Source of the DNA: a bacterium D16-76
GTDB lineage: Bacteria > Bacillota > Clostridia > Oscillospirales > Acutalibacteraceae
NCBI GenBank assembly: GCA_009917445.1
Contig: QZEE01000005.1
Span: forward strand, 85,611 to 149,610
Length of the DNA: 64,000 bases
Direction: 5' to 3'
Position numbers and translations under genes: made by a program. Below, piece after piece: positions 17,276-25,752 of this stretch (position 1 is the stretch's first letter; every line of letters begins with the position of its first letter). The notes under the pieces are model-generated. The model made no database searches and was not told the DNA's origin. It worked only from the letters and a program-made list of their open reading frames with translations.

Positions 17276-17320
17276 CAGACCGGGGCCCCTGTCTAATAAG
17301 GGGCCCCGGTCTGCTGCTTT
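17276..17320. terminator. Bidirectional terminator
   Basis: CAGACCGGGGCCCC and its inverse GGGGCCCCGGTCTG around a 10-nt loop, then CTGCTTT on the plus side. Serves the convergent epimerase gene (+) and the histidine kinase gene (-), whose stop lies inside it. Confidence 0.85.
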
Positions 17321-18197
17321 ACGCGGGGAAAGAGACTTCGATGCGCAGGCGGCCGTCCTGGTACTGGGCGGTGATGGTGCCCCCCATGCGCTCGGTAAGG
17401 AGCTTGGCAATGGAGAGGCCCAGGCCTGTGGCGTCACGACCGGTTTCTACCGTGTAGAAGCGGTCAAAGAGCCGGGCAGTAGATATGGGGGTTAAGCCGG
17501 GGGCTGCGTTTTCAAAGATGGCCCGGCCCTGGGGCGTGAGGGTTATGGCCAGGTCGCCGGCGCTGTATTTCAGGGCGTTGGAGAGGATGTTGGAAAAAAC
17601 CCGGCTAAGGGCCCCGCTGTCCAGCAGGCGGGGCACCGGGGCGCTGGGCAGGGTGATTTCTGGCGTGATGCCCTGGCTTTGCAGGGCCCCGTAAAAGGAC
17701 ACCAGGCTTTCTTCCAGGGCCCGGGCCAGGTCTAGGGGGGCAAGGCCCAGGGGCTCGGCTGTTACCACGGAGTAGCGGAACAGCTCTTCGGTTAGGCGGC
17801 TCATGGCCTCTACCCGCCCGGCAATAAGGCCCAGGTACTGGTGCATGAGGGCTGGGTCGTCCTCATGGGCCAGCAGCTCCAGGTAGCCCCGCACCGCGGT
17901 TAGGGGCGTGCGCAGGTCGTGGGAGATATTGGTGACGGCTTCCTTCAGCTCCAAGTCCCCCTGCTGGTACTGCCGCCGCTTTTCCCGCAGCTGCCCCAGC
18001 TCCCGGTTGATTTCCACAGCCAGCTCCCGCATAGCCTTGTCCCGGCTGGATATGTCTACCAGCGTATTGGTTTCCATGTCCTTCCGGGCCCGCAGGCCCC
18101 GGGCCACCTCCCGGGCCGCTTTGCGCACCAGCCACAGGCGGGCCGCCAGCCCCGCCGCCAGCGCCCCCGCCGCCCCGGCTGCTATCCACTCTATCAT
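17319..18197 (-). CDS. Sensor histidine kinase of the ABC module (LanK/VanS-like)
   Basis: 292 residues with a single N-terminal membrane segment (about 4-24) and no extracytoplasmic domain. HisKA has H93 (NISHDLRTPLT); HATPase_c has NILSNALKYS and TGLGLSIAK. The DxGxG box is degenerate. Such short kinases often sense through the adjacent transporter. ATG 18197 has AGGAGG; the longer frame upstream is repeat sequence. Last gene of the minus-strand five-gene module whose first gene is the response regulator at 21172-21828. Confidence 0.9.
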   Translation of the reverse strand: MIEWIAAGAAGALAAGLAARLWLVRKAAREVARGLRARKDMETNTLVDISSRDKAMRELAVEINRELGQLREKRRQYQQGDLELKEAVTNISHDLRTPLTAVRGYLELLAHEDDPALMHQYLGLIAGRVEAMSRLTEELFRYSVVTAEPLGLAPLDLARALEESLVSFYGALQSQGITPEITLPSAPVPRLLDSGALSRVFSNILSNALKYSAGDLAITLTPQGRAIFENAAPGLTPISTARLFDRFYTVETGRDATGLGLSIAKLLTERMGGTITAQYQDGRLRIEVSFPA

Positions 18198-18379
18198 ACG
18201 TTTGCCTCCTAAGACCTTGGGACGCCGTCCCAAACCCTGCAACCCCTTTTGAGAAAAGGGGTTGACCCGAAAACCACCCGCACCCACGTTGGGGTTGGCC
18301 GCCGCGTTTGTGTCCGGTAGCCAGCGTAGGCAGGGGGGCTTTTTGTTGTTTTGAGCGCTGCGCGCCTGCCCTCGCTGCG
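18198..18379. other. Gap with GC-rich hairpin tract
   Basis: Contains TTGGGACGCCGTCCCAA and AACCCCTTTT-gag-AAAAGGGGTT palindromes of the dispersed type. It separates the permeases from the kinase and may attenuate read-through. No gene seen. Confidence 0.5.
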
Positions 18380-19210
18380 TTAGCACAGGTTTTTGCGGTG
18401 AAAGCCCCACGCGCCGGCCAGGGTGGCAAGCGTCCCTGTTACTCCGGCATTTAGGATGATGAGCCAGGGCTTCCCTGCGTCCAGGGAGGAGCACTGGAAC
18501 ACCATGCCGCCCAGGGTGTAGTTGTAGAAAAATTCCAGCGCCGACCGGTACGCGCCCTGGGGGCAGGCCGGGTTAGGGGTCATCTCCCCGATAAGCTGGC
18601 CCGAGCCGGGGGCGTACAGGGGTGAAAATTCGGGCGTGTGCAGGAGGAGGCTTACAAGCCACCCCGCTATCACAAAGAGGAAGCCTGCCGCCAGGCCTGT
18701 GGCCACGCCCCAGGCCTGGCTCTGTATCAGCATGGCAAGGGCCGTAAAAAGCGCCGCCAGCGCCAGCAGCACTATCAGGGAGCACACAGCCAGGGCCAGC
18801 AGGTACCCCGGCTCCCGGCTCATCTCCGCCTCCGGTGCAAGGGCCAGGAAAAGCCCCAGATAGCACAGCAGGTATACCCCCGCAAACCACAGCGCCGCCA
18901 TAAAGCTGACCAGCAGCGCGGAAAAATAGACCCTGCCCCGCCCGTGCCCCACGGCCATTTTATTGCGCATGCCGCCGCAGCCGTACTCACGGCCCAGGGT
19001 GATGGAGCAGAACACCGGCAGCACGATACTGGCTATCATCAGGCAGTTGAAGGCCCCGGAGTCCCAGGGAAAAGCAGCGTCCTTTCCGCGGCAGGCCTTC
19101 ACGCCGTTCAAGACCATAAAACCCCCGGCCCAGGCCGCGAAGGCCGTCTCCGCCCAGAAGAGCCAGTCCCGGCAGATGCCTCGTGCCCAGGCATGCAGCA
19201 TCCCCTTCAT
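18380..19210 (-). CDS. ABC-2 type permease (LanG/BcrB-like)
   Basis: 276 residues with about six hydrophobic segments and the GREYGCGGMRNKMAVGHGR loop that resembles the same loop in the neighbouring permease (DGTIRNKMMVGRTR). That loop is typical of LanE/LanG and BcrB subunits. ATG 19210 follows GAGGTG. Lies 10 bp after the first permease. Likely partner of the ATPase at 20047-20961. Confidence 0.87.
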   Translation of the reverse strand: MKGMLHAWARGICRDWLFWAETAFAAWAGGFMVLNGVKACRGKDAAFPWDSGAFNCLMIASIVLPVFCSITLGREYGCGGMRNKMAVGHGRGRVYFSALLVSFMAALWFAGVYLLCYLGLFLALAPEAEMSREPGYLLALAVCSLIVLLALAALFTALAMLIQSQAWGVATGLAAGFLFVIAGWLVSLLLHTPEFSPLYAPGSGQLIGEMTPNPACPQGAYRSALEFFYNYTLGGMVFQCSSLDAGKPWLIILNAGVTGTLATLAGAWGFHRKNLC

Positions 19211-19220
19211 GGTGCGCACC

Positions 19221-20054
19221 TCACTTCAGGTCTTTTCTGGCAAACAGCACCAGGCCCACAAAAATACTGGCAAGGCTTATCCCCAAATCACACAATGCAA
19301 AGCGCAAAGGGTTTGTGATTCCCATGCCCGCGCACTGTATCGCCTGGTTTACAGGCAGGAAGTCGTTGAGGAACTCATAGACGGCCCGCTTTATACCGGT
19401 CAGGTAGGCGGGGTTGGGGACGCTGTCATCGGCTATCTCCATGCCCTTTTCTGTAAACGTCACCATGCCCTCATTCGTGGGCGGCTCGCTTAAGGCGCCG
19501 TTTATCACAGTAGCGGCGACAAACAGCACCATGGGGATGATGAGGCATATGGTGGACGCGACAGCTTTATTGGGGCACAGCATACTCACCAGCACGTAAA
19601 TGGACGTGACCGCGACGGCCACCAAAATGCTGAGAAGCGCGGTCACCACAAAGGCCATGGCGGGCGCTTTCGCGGCACCCAGCAGGAAGAGGGAGATTAC
19701 TGTGGCGGGTACGGCAAAAGCCAGGCACAAAAGCAAGGTCCCTATGACGCACACCACCCAGTTGGACATATAGATCTCATTGCGGGTGCGGCCCACCATC
19801 ATTTTGTTGCGGATGGTGCCGTCGCTGTAGTCTATGCCCAGGTACAGGCTGATGAACACCGCCGCCGCGATACAGATAAACGGCGTATAATTAAAGACAA
19901 GGTCATCCGGCGCGAAAACCGTGTTATAGCGCAGGCTGTCAAAATATTGTGCCACCGGAAGATAGACGCCCAGCACCGCCATGCCCAAAAAACAGATTAA
20001 AAAGGCCGAATCCTTTTTTAACCGGGCAAAGCCCGCGAAAACCAGCTTATTCAT
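19221..20054 (-). CDS. ABC-2 type permease (LanE/BcrB-like)
   Basis: 277 residues and six predicted membrane segments, with IDYSDGTIRNKMMVGRTRNEIY after the second. It starts at ATG 20054, overlapping the ATPase gene end; GGAGGTG inside the ATPase gene is the ribosome site. It differs from the next permease, so the transporter is a heterodimer, as in LanFEG immunity pumps. Confidence 0.9.
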   Translation of the reverse strand: MNKLVFAGFARLKKDSAFLICFLGMAVLGVYLPVAQYFDSLRYNTVFAPDDLVFNYTPFICIAAAVFISLYLGIDYSDGTIRNKMMVGRTRNEIYMSNWVVCVIGTLLLCLAFAVPATVISLFLLGAAKAPAMAFVVTALLSILVAVAVTSIYVLVSMLCPNKAVASTICLIIPMVLFVAATVINGALSEPPTNEGMVTFTEKGMEIADDSVPNPAYLTGIKRAVYEFLNDFLPVNQAIQCAGMGITNPLRFALCDLGISLASIFVGLVLFARKDLK

Positions 20055-20961
20055 GATGGGCACCTCCTACCAGATTGATGAAATAGCTTTCCAGAGACTC
20101 GTCCCGCTCCTGCATGGAGAGCACCTGGCAGCCTTCTTCATCCAGGGCTTTAATGAGGTGGGTAATGTTCATGGCGTCGTAGACGTCGGCGGTGGAGTCG
20201 TCTACAATGCTGTATTTCAGCACCATGCTGTCCAGCACCCGGGAGAGGGCTTTGGTATCGCTGACGGTAAGGCGGGTGCACTTGCGACACTGGGATTCCA
20301 GGTCTTCGGCGCTGACCTCCTTTACCATATGGCCCCGGTCGATAAAGCCGTAGTGGGTGGCAAGGCGGGAAAGCTCGTCTAAAATATGGCTGGAAATGAG
20401 GACGGTGATTTGGCGCTCGCGGTTCAGGCGCAAAATCAGCTCGCGCATTTCGATAATGCCCTGGGGGTCCAGGCCGTTGGTAGGTTCGTCCAGGACTAAA
20501 AAGTCCGGGTCGCCGGCAAGGGCCACGGCTATGCCCAGCCGCTGGCGCATGCCCAGGGAAAAGTTGCGGGCTTTCTTTTTGCCGGTGTCCCCCAGGCCCA
20601 CGAGCTCCAAAAGCTCGGGGATGCCGGAAAAGTCCGGCCGGCCCAGCACCAGGTATTGCTCTTTCAGGTTTTCCTCGGCGGTCAAGTGCAGGTAGATGGA
20701 GGGGGACTCTACCACAGCCCCCATGCGTCGGCGGGCCATGACGATATCTTTCTGGGTATTTTGCAGGCCATACAGGGTGTAAGCCCCGGCGGTAGGGTGC
20801 TGCAAGCCGCAGATAAGCCGGATCAGGGTAGTTTTACCCGCGCCGTTCTTGCCCACAAAGCCATAAATAGCCCCTTTGGGCACATGGATGGAAAAATCCT
20901 CCAGGGCCTTAAAGTGGCGGTAATGCTTGGAAAGCCCGCTGCAAGTCAACACATATTCCAT
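20047..20961 (-). CDS. ABC transporter ATP-binding protein (LanF/BcrA-like)
   Basis: 304 residues. Walker A GKNGAGKTT, a Q-loop region, signature FSLGMRQRLGIA, Walker B FLVLDEPTNGLDP and the H-loop SSHIL. The C-terminal 90 residues are the BcrA-type extension. Energises export or immunity with the two downstream permeases. Transcription starts from a promoter with response-regulator-like repeats (20992-21048). Confidence 0.95.
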   Translation of the reverse strand: MEYVLTCSGLSKHYRHFKALEDFSIHVPKGAIYGFVGKNGAGKTTLIRLICGLQHPTAGAYTLYGLQNTQKDIVMARRRMGAVVESPSIYLHLTAEENLKEQYLVLGRPDFSGIPELLELVGLGDTGKKKARNFSLGMRQRLGIAVALAGDPDFLVLDEPTNGLDPQGIIEMRELILRLNRERQITVLISSHILDELSRLATHYGFIDRGHMVKEVSAEDLESQCRKCTRLTVSDTKALSRVLDSMVLKYSIVDDSTADVYDAMNITHLIKALDEEGCQVLSMQERDESLESYFINLVGGAHHE

Positions 20962-20991
20962 AAGTGTGAACCTCCTTTATGTGATGCCCCC

Positions 20992-21048
20992 ATTATACAC
21001 CCCAAAGGTAAAGACAGCGGTAAAGAAAACCGTAAAGAAACCGTAAAA
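20992..21048 (-). promoter_or_regulatory. Regulated promoter with four GTAAAG repeats
   Basis: On the minus strand a TATAAT (20997-20992) lacks a good -35. In its place lie four GTAAAG units (plus-strand starts 21008, 21020, 21032, 21043), spaced 12, 12 and 11 bp. This is the usual layout of OmpR-family activator boxes, so the module's own response regulator is the natural candidate binder. Confidence 0.65.
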
Positions 21049-21171
21049 ATCCCCACCCAAAACGCGGGCGTACCCGTATAAAAAAGCACCCCGCCCCGTG
21101 CGCGGGAAGCGGAGCGTGGGGTCCTTAGGGGCCGGGGGCCCCTAAGCGGGTGCAGGGCAGAGCCCTGCTGT

Positions 21172-21828
21172 TCACCCCAGCTTAAACCCAATACCCCAAA
21201 CGGCCTCAATGTAATTCTCACCGGTGGCGTCCCGAAGCTTCTTGCGCAGGTTGCTGACGTGCTGTTTAAGGCTGGATTCGGTGCAGTCGGGGGTGTCCAG
21301 GGCGATGTTCTCTAGCAGGGCGCTTTTGGAGATGGGCTTTTCGGGGTCCTGCAAAAGCTGCTTGAGGATGGCGAACTCGGTCTTTGTCAGCTTAATGGGC
21401 TGGCCCTGGGCGGTGAGCTGGCGGGCGTTTAAGTCCAGGCACAGGCCCTGGTAGGCGAGCTGGCCGCTGCGGGCGGCCTGGCCTTTGCGCATGGCTACCA
21501 CTATGCGGGCCAAAAGCTCTTTGGGTTCAAAGGGCTTGGTGATGTAGTCGGCGGCGCCGGCCAGAAGAAGGTCGACTTTGCCGGCTACGTCGGCTTTGGC
21601 GCTTAGCACCAGCACCGGTATGCCCTGGATGTGGGGCAGGACCTCTTCGCCGGAAAGGCCGGGGAGCATGAGGTCTAAAAGGGCCAGGTCGGGCTTGTGC
21701 TGGGAGAGGAGGTACAGGGCCTCGGTGCCTGAGTAGGCCCGCAGGGTGGCGTAGCCCTCCCGGTGCAGGAGGTCCTCCAGCATGTCGCCGATATAGATGT
21801 CGTCGTCGATGATGGCTATGGTTTTCAT
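21172..21828 (-). CDS. OmpR-type response regulator of the ABC module
   Basis: 218 residues. Receiver with IIDDD, phospho-site D52 (LLDLMLPG) and K in YITKPFEPKE; winged helix with KTEFAILKQLLQDPEKPISK and the terminal GIGFKLG. ATG 21828; upstream in-frame extension overlaps traX and has no better ribosome site. With the kinase at 17319-18197 it brackets the ABC genes, so the five genes form one sensing-and-resistance unit. Confidence 0.93.
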   Translation of the reverse strand: MKTIAIIDDDIYIGDMLEDLLHREGYATLRAYSGTEALYLLSQHKPDLALLDLMLPGLSGEEVLPHIQGIPVLVLSAKADVAGKVDLLLAGAADYITKPFEPKELLARIVVAMRKGQAARSGQLAYQGLCLDLNARQLTAQGQPIKLTKTEFAILKQLLQDPEKPISKSALLENIALDTPDCTESSLKQHVSNLRKKLRDATGENYIEAVWGIGFKLG

Positions 21829-21881
21829 GGTTTTCTCCCTGATGCCCCGGCTTTTGGCCGGCTTCTGTAGAGGGGCGGGGG

Positions 21882-22529
21882 TTAAATCCCCCTTTGCAAA
21901 AAGTAGAGGCACACCAGTACCGCCAGGTGGGCCGGGTATAGTATGTACAGCAAATAGCGGGGGGCGCGCCTGCCCCGCTGGCCGTTATAAAAAAGCAGGG
22001 GCACGGCGGCGAAGATGGCCCAGATTTGGAAAAGGCTGTGGTGGTAGGCGCAGTAGAGCAGGGTACAGCTGGCAAGCACCAGGGGGATGGCCCAGCGCCT
22101 GCCCCGGAAAACATAGAACAGCACCACCAGCAGCACCCCGTAAAAGCCATAGCTGAAACCGCCTGCCTGGGCCAGCAGGGCCAGGGCGGGTACGCCCAGG
22201 TACCAGGGGCCGCCCCGCCGGGCACAGCACAAGGCCCCCAAAGACAGCAGCAGGGCAAAAAGGATGTTGCTGGGCCGGAGGCCTATAAGCCGGTGGTAGA
22301 TCATCAGCTGGTAGGGGATTTCGGCCAGGAGGGCAAAAAAGAGCAGCCGGGCCGCATATTTTTTCAGGTTGGAGGTGTGGGCGAAGCCCTCGCTTAGCAG
22401 GAAGGCGAAGATGGGGAACGACAGCCGGCCTACGGCCCGCAGCATGGGCAGGGCGGGGAAAAAGGTGTAGCCCATGTGGTCTATGAGCATGGTGAAAAAG
22501 GCCAGCCACTGCAAGGCGGCGGAAGTCAT
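21882..22529 (-). CDS. TraX family membrane protein
   Basis: 215 residues and about eight membrane segments. TraX features: LQWLAFFTMLIDHMGY at the N-terminus and GRLSFPIFAFLLSEGFAHT. TraX acetylates F-pilin in E. coli, but chromosomal Firmicutes homologues have no known partner; an acyltransferase of surface molecules is plausible. It sits 53 bp upstream of the response regulator gene on the same strand and may be co-transcribed with it. Confidence 0.88.
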   Translation of the reverse strand: MTSAALQWLAFFTMLIDHMGYTFFPALPMLRAVGRLSFPIFAFLLSEGFAHTSNLKKYAARLLFFALLAEIPYQLMIYHRLIGLRPSNILFALLLSLGALCCARRGGPWYLGVPALALLAQAGGFSYGFYGVLLVVLFYVFRGRRWAIPLVLASCTLLYCAYHHSLFQIWAIFAAVPLLFYNGQRGRRAPRYLLYILYPAHLAVLVCLYFLQRGI

Positions 22530-22567
22530 AAAACCAGCCCCTTTCTTTTTTGAAAATGGCTGGAATT

Positions 22568-22597
22568 ATTATGGCACACCCGCCCCCCGCTTGTCAA
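22568..22597 (-). promoter_or_regulatory. Promoter of traX, overlapping the nth promoter
   Basis: Minus strand TTGACA (22597-22592), 18-bp spacer, CATAAT (22573-22568). The -35 lies on the same bases as the -35 of the divergent nth promoter, so the two should compete. Confidence 0.7.
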
Positions 22598-22619
22598 CCG
22601 CCCTATTTTGTTGTAAAAT
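22591..22619 (+). promoter_or_regulatory. Promoter of nth
   Basis: TTGTCA (22591-22596), 17-bp spacer, TAAAAT (22614-22619), divergent from and overlapping the traX promoter. Confidence 0.7.
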
Positions 22620-22692
22620 GGAGGCAGGAGGCCTGGGCGGTTTACCGGCGCCGCCTCGGGCGAATCTATGGAAATGAATAGAGGGATTGCAC

Positions 22693-23325
22693 ATGACAAA
22701 GCAAAAACGGGCCCTGCTGGCGGTAGAGGCCCTGAAAAAAGAGTACCCGGGGGCCGTATGCTCCCTGCAATACACCGACCCTTTACAGCTGCTTATTGCC
22801 ACCCGGCTTTCGGCCCAGTGCACCGATGCCCGGGTGAACCTGGTGACCCCCGCCCTGTTTGCCCGCTTCCCCACCTTGGAGGATTTCTGCCAGGGCACCG
22901 AGGAGGAGATCAGCGGGCTGATACGGTCCTGCGGGTTTTATAAGATCAAGTCAAAGGATATTTTAGCGGCCTGCCGCATGATACGGGATGAGTTCGGCGG
23001 AAGGGTGCCGGACACCATAGAAGACCTGACCCGCCTGCCCGGCGTAGGCCGCAAGACCGCCAACCTGATTATAGGCGACATCTACCACAAGCCCGCCGTT
23101 GTTACGGACACCCATTTTATCCGCATTACCGGCCGCCTGGGGCTGACCGGCAGCACCGCGCCCCAAAAGGTCGAAACAGACCTGCGGGCCCTGCTGCCCC
23201 CAGAGGAATCCAACGACTTCTGCCACCGCACTGTCCTCCACGGCCGGGCCGTCTGCACCGCCCGCAAGGCCCACTGCGAGAAGTGCTGCATGGCGGGGTT
23301 TTGCCCTACGGCGGAGGGCCAGTAG
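22693..23325 (+). CDS. nth: Endonuclease III
   Basis: DNA glycosylase/AP lyase for oxidised pyrimidines. 210 residues with the helix-hairpin-helix LPGVGRKTANLI (K121 catalytic), D139 in VVTDTHFIR and a C-x6-C-x2-C-x5-C 4Fe-4S loop at the C-terminus. ATG 22693 follows AGAGGGA; a TTG two codons earlier is less likely. Single gene followed by a dispersed repeat. Confidence 0.97.
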   Translation: MTKQKRALLAVEALKKEYPGAVCSLQYTDPLQLLIATRLSAQCTDARVNLVTPALFARFPTLEDFCQGTEEEISGLIRSCGFYKIKSKDILAACRMIRDEFGGRVPDTIEDLTRLPGVGRKTANLIIGDIYHKPAVVTDTHFIRITGRLGLTGSTAPQKVETDLRALLPPEESNDFCHRTVLHGRAVCTARKAHCEKCCMAGFCPTAEGQ

Positions 23326-23329
23326 GGTT

Positions 23330-23412
23330 TTGGGGCTGCCGTCTCGCCTCCCGGCTCGGTCGGTTGCTGGACGTGTGCCACTGGCACACAGCAACCCCCA
23401 TACCCTGGCCAG
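23330..23412 (+). repeat. Dispersed hairpin repeat, family A copy
   Basis: GTCTCGCCTCCCGGCTCGG, then GGTTGCTG-gac-GTGTGCC-act-GGCACAC-AGCAACC, a long near-perfect hairpin, followed by CTGGCCAG and GGGGGATGATCCCCC palindromes. Confidence 0.85.
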
Positions 23413-23522
23413 GGGGGATGATCCCCCCTGGACCCCCAACGCGTTTGCCCCACCAGCGCGGTGAGGGGATTGGAGGTTGCCGCACCCTTAAGGGGGGTGG
23501 GGGCTTTTCTGGTTTATTTAGG

Positions 23523-23551
23523 TTGACAAAAGGGTGGGAATGGAGGATAAT
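23523..23551 (+). promoter_or_regulatory. Strong sigma-A promoter of the PatB-type gene
   Basis: TTGACA (23523-23528), 17-bp spacer, GATAAT (23546-23551), about 64 bp before the start codon. Confidence 0.85.
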
Positions 23552-23614
23552 ATTTTTGTCGAAGAAGGGCGGGGCTGGGCCTGCGCCTGTAGATTTTTTG
23601 GAGGTATTGTTGCT

Positions 23615-24781
23615 ATGAAATACGATTTTGAGACGTTAGTGGACCGCTCGGCCCATGGCTCTGGCAAGTGGGCGGCTATGCGGGAGAAGAACCCCGACAC
23701 CAAAGAGGGCGTTGTGCCTTTTTCGGTGGCGGACATGGAATTTAAGAACGCCCCGGAGATCGCCCAGGGCTTGAAGGCCTACATGGATACCCATATCCTG
23801 GGCTACACCGGCCCCACCCAGGAGTACCTGGACACGGTGTGCCAGTGGATGAAGGATCAGCACAGCTGGGACGTTAAGCCGGAGCACATTGTGTGCACCT
23901 GCGGCGTGGTTTCGGCTTTGTTTGTGGCGGTTAAGGCCTTTTGCCAGCCTGGGGACGGCGTGATCGTGATGCCACCGGTCTACTACCCCTTCTACGCGGC
24001 GGCGGAAAACGGCGGGTGTGAGGTTGTGCGGTGCCCGCTGATTTATGAAGATCATACATATTCTATGGATTTTGATTTGCTGGAAAAGCTGGCTGCGCAG
24101 CCGGAAAATAAGATGCTCATTTTTTGCAGCCCCCACAACCCTGTGGGCCGCGTCTGGACGGCGGAAGAGCTGCGCCGGGTGGGCGAGATCTGCTTGAAGA
24201 ACGACGTGCGTGTCATTAGCGATGAGATCCATTTTGATTTGATTATGCCTGGGTACGAGCACACCGTTTTCCCCAATGCCGGGGATTTCGGCGATAAGAT
24301 TATGGTCTGCACCGCCCCCAGCAAGACCTTTAACCTGGCTGCTATGCAGACCTCTAACATTATCATCCCCTGTGAGGCCGACCGGGAAGCCTTTAAAAAG
24401 GAGCTGGGCCACGGCGGGCCCGGCGCTTTGGGCCTGGAAGCCTGCCGCATCGCCTACACCCAGTGCAAGCCCTGGATGGCGGAAATGCTGGAAACCATCT
24501 ACAGCAACTACCAGTTTGCCGTGGGTTTCTTGAAGGAGCGCCTGCCGGAGATTGCCGCTATCCCCCTGCAGGGCACCTACCTGCTTTGGCTGGACTGCAC
24601 TGCCTTTGGCAAGACCGCCCAGGAGCTGGAAGAGATTATGGTACAGAAAGGGCAGCTTTTCTTTGACGAGGGATATGTCTTTGGGCCCGAGGGCGAGGGC
24701 TTTGAACGGGTGAACCTGGCGGTACCCCAGTGGGTACTGAAAGAGGGCTTGGAGCGCATGGAAAAGGCCCTGCGTTCTTAA
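23615..24781 (+). CDS. MalY/PatB family PLP-dependent C-S lyase or aminotransferase
   Basis: 388 residues, class I/II aminotransferase fold. PFSVADMEFKNAPEI at the N-terminus, CSPHNPVGRVWT (Asn-Pro of the PLP site), SDEIHFDL (Asp) and TAPSKTFNLAAMQTSN (PLP lysine) match PatB/MalY cystathionine beta-lyases. It probably cleaves cystathionine or cysteine conjugates. ATG 23615 has GGAGGT. Own promoter and terminator. Confidence 0.93.
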   Translation: MKYDFETLVDRSAHGSGKWAAMREKNPDTKEGVVPFSVADMEFKNAPEIAQGLKAYMDTHILGYTGPTQEYLDTVCQWMKDQHSWDVKPEHIVCTCGVVSALFVAVKAFCQPGDGVIVMPPVYYPFYAAAENGGCEVVRCPLIYEDHTYSMDFDLLEKLAAQPENKMLIFCSPHNPVGRVWTAEELRRVGEICLKNDVRVISDEIHFDLIMPGYEHTVFPNAGDFGDKIMVCTAPSKTFNLAAMQTSNIIIPCEADREAFKKELGHGGPGALGLEACRIAYTQCKPWMAEMLETIYSNYQFAVGFLKERLPEIAAIPLQGTYLLWLDCTAFGKTAQELEEIMVQKGQLFFDEGYVFGPEGEGFERVNLAVPQWVLKEGLERMEKALRS

Positions 24782-24818
24782 AAATTATAGGCTGCCGCGC
24801 CTGTGGGCGCATCCTTTT

Positions 24819-24856
24819 GAAACGCTGGCCTTGTTTGGGGCTGGCGTTTCTTTTTG
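24819..24856 (+). terminator. Rho-independent terminator
   Basis: GAAACGCTGGCC...GGCTGGCGTTTC (12-bp stem with two G-U pairs) followed by TTTTTG, 38 bp after the lyase gene. Confidence 0.85.
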
Positions 24857-25047
24857 AGCTTTTTTGGGGTTTCAGTCAGTTTTTTTGTGATTTTGTGCGG
24901 TTGGCGGCCGCTATTATACCTATTTTTCCCAGCTGCTTTCCCCTGCCGGCATCCCGCGCGGCTTATAAAAGGGGGGCGCCACAGCCATTTTGCGCTGCGC
25001 CGCCCCTCTTTGGATTGTTTTGCCTTATGTGCCGGAAAATGGCCTGC

Positions 25048-25647
25048 TTATTTGGCTTTTTTTAGCCAGAGGTACACCACCAGCAGCGCCGCCCCATAAA
25101 GGGCGGCAAATGCCGCCACCTGGATAAACCCGGTGGGATACGCCCGGAACTGCCGCGCAAAGAAGAACCCTACCGCCATGGCGCAGGGCAGGAACAGCCC
25201 CAGCGCCCAGTCGATCATTTTGATGGGGAAGGGGGCCTCCTGCCGGAAGACGATCTTCCCCGCAAAGTACCAGACCACCCCGGCCACCTGTATAAGCATG
25301 CTGGACCATAGCACGCTATCGGTCTGTAAATCGTACCACCTGCCAAAAGCTGTCAACAGCCCTACGGCCATAAGCCCCGCGGACACCACGTACTGTACCT
25401 GGCCTATGGCTTCCCGGTTCCAGCCCTTTTTTTGGGGGGCGGGGGCTGGGCTGCTGCCTTTTAAAAGATAGTCGGTGGTGACGCCAAAAAATTCGCTGAG
25501 CGCCAGCACCTTTTCCAGCTCGGGGGCCGATTCCCCCAGCTCCCACTTGCTTACCGCCTGCCGGGACACCCCCGCCGCTTCCGCCAGCTGCTCTTGGGAG
25601 AGGCCCCGGGATTTGCGCAGTTCCTGCAGCCGTTCATCAAGTCCCAT
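25048..25647 (-). CDS. XRE-type regulator with membrane domain
   Basis: 199 residues. An N-terminal HTH ([20 protein letters not shown] then [11 protein letters not shown]) is followed by a linker at 70-80 and about four membrane segments. Such membrane-tethered XRE proteins are common in Firmicutes, with unknown signals. ATG 25647 has AAGGATGG; the ATG four codons upstream overlaps its own ribosome site. Between the lyase terminator and rluA. Confidence 0.85.
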   Translation of the reverse strand: MGLDERLQELRKSRGLSQEQLAEAAGVSRQAVSKWELGESAPELEKVLALSEFFGVTTDYLLKGSSPAPAPQKKGWNREAIGQVQYVVSAGLMAVGLLTAFGRWYDLQTDSVLWSSMLIQVAGVVWYFAGKIVFRQEAPFPIKMIDWALGLFLPCAMAVGFFFARQFRAYPTGFIQVAAFAALYGAALLVVYLWLKKAK

Positions 25648-25752
25648 AATTTTCGCCATCCTTTCCGCCCTATGGGCACTTTCAGTATAGCGGTTTAGCT
25701 GGTTGCGGGCTACCAACCCCCTGTAGGGATGCCGCAACCACCGGTTGCACCT

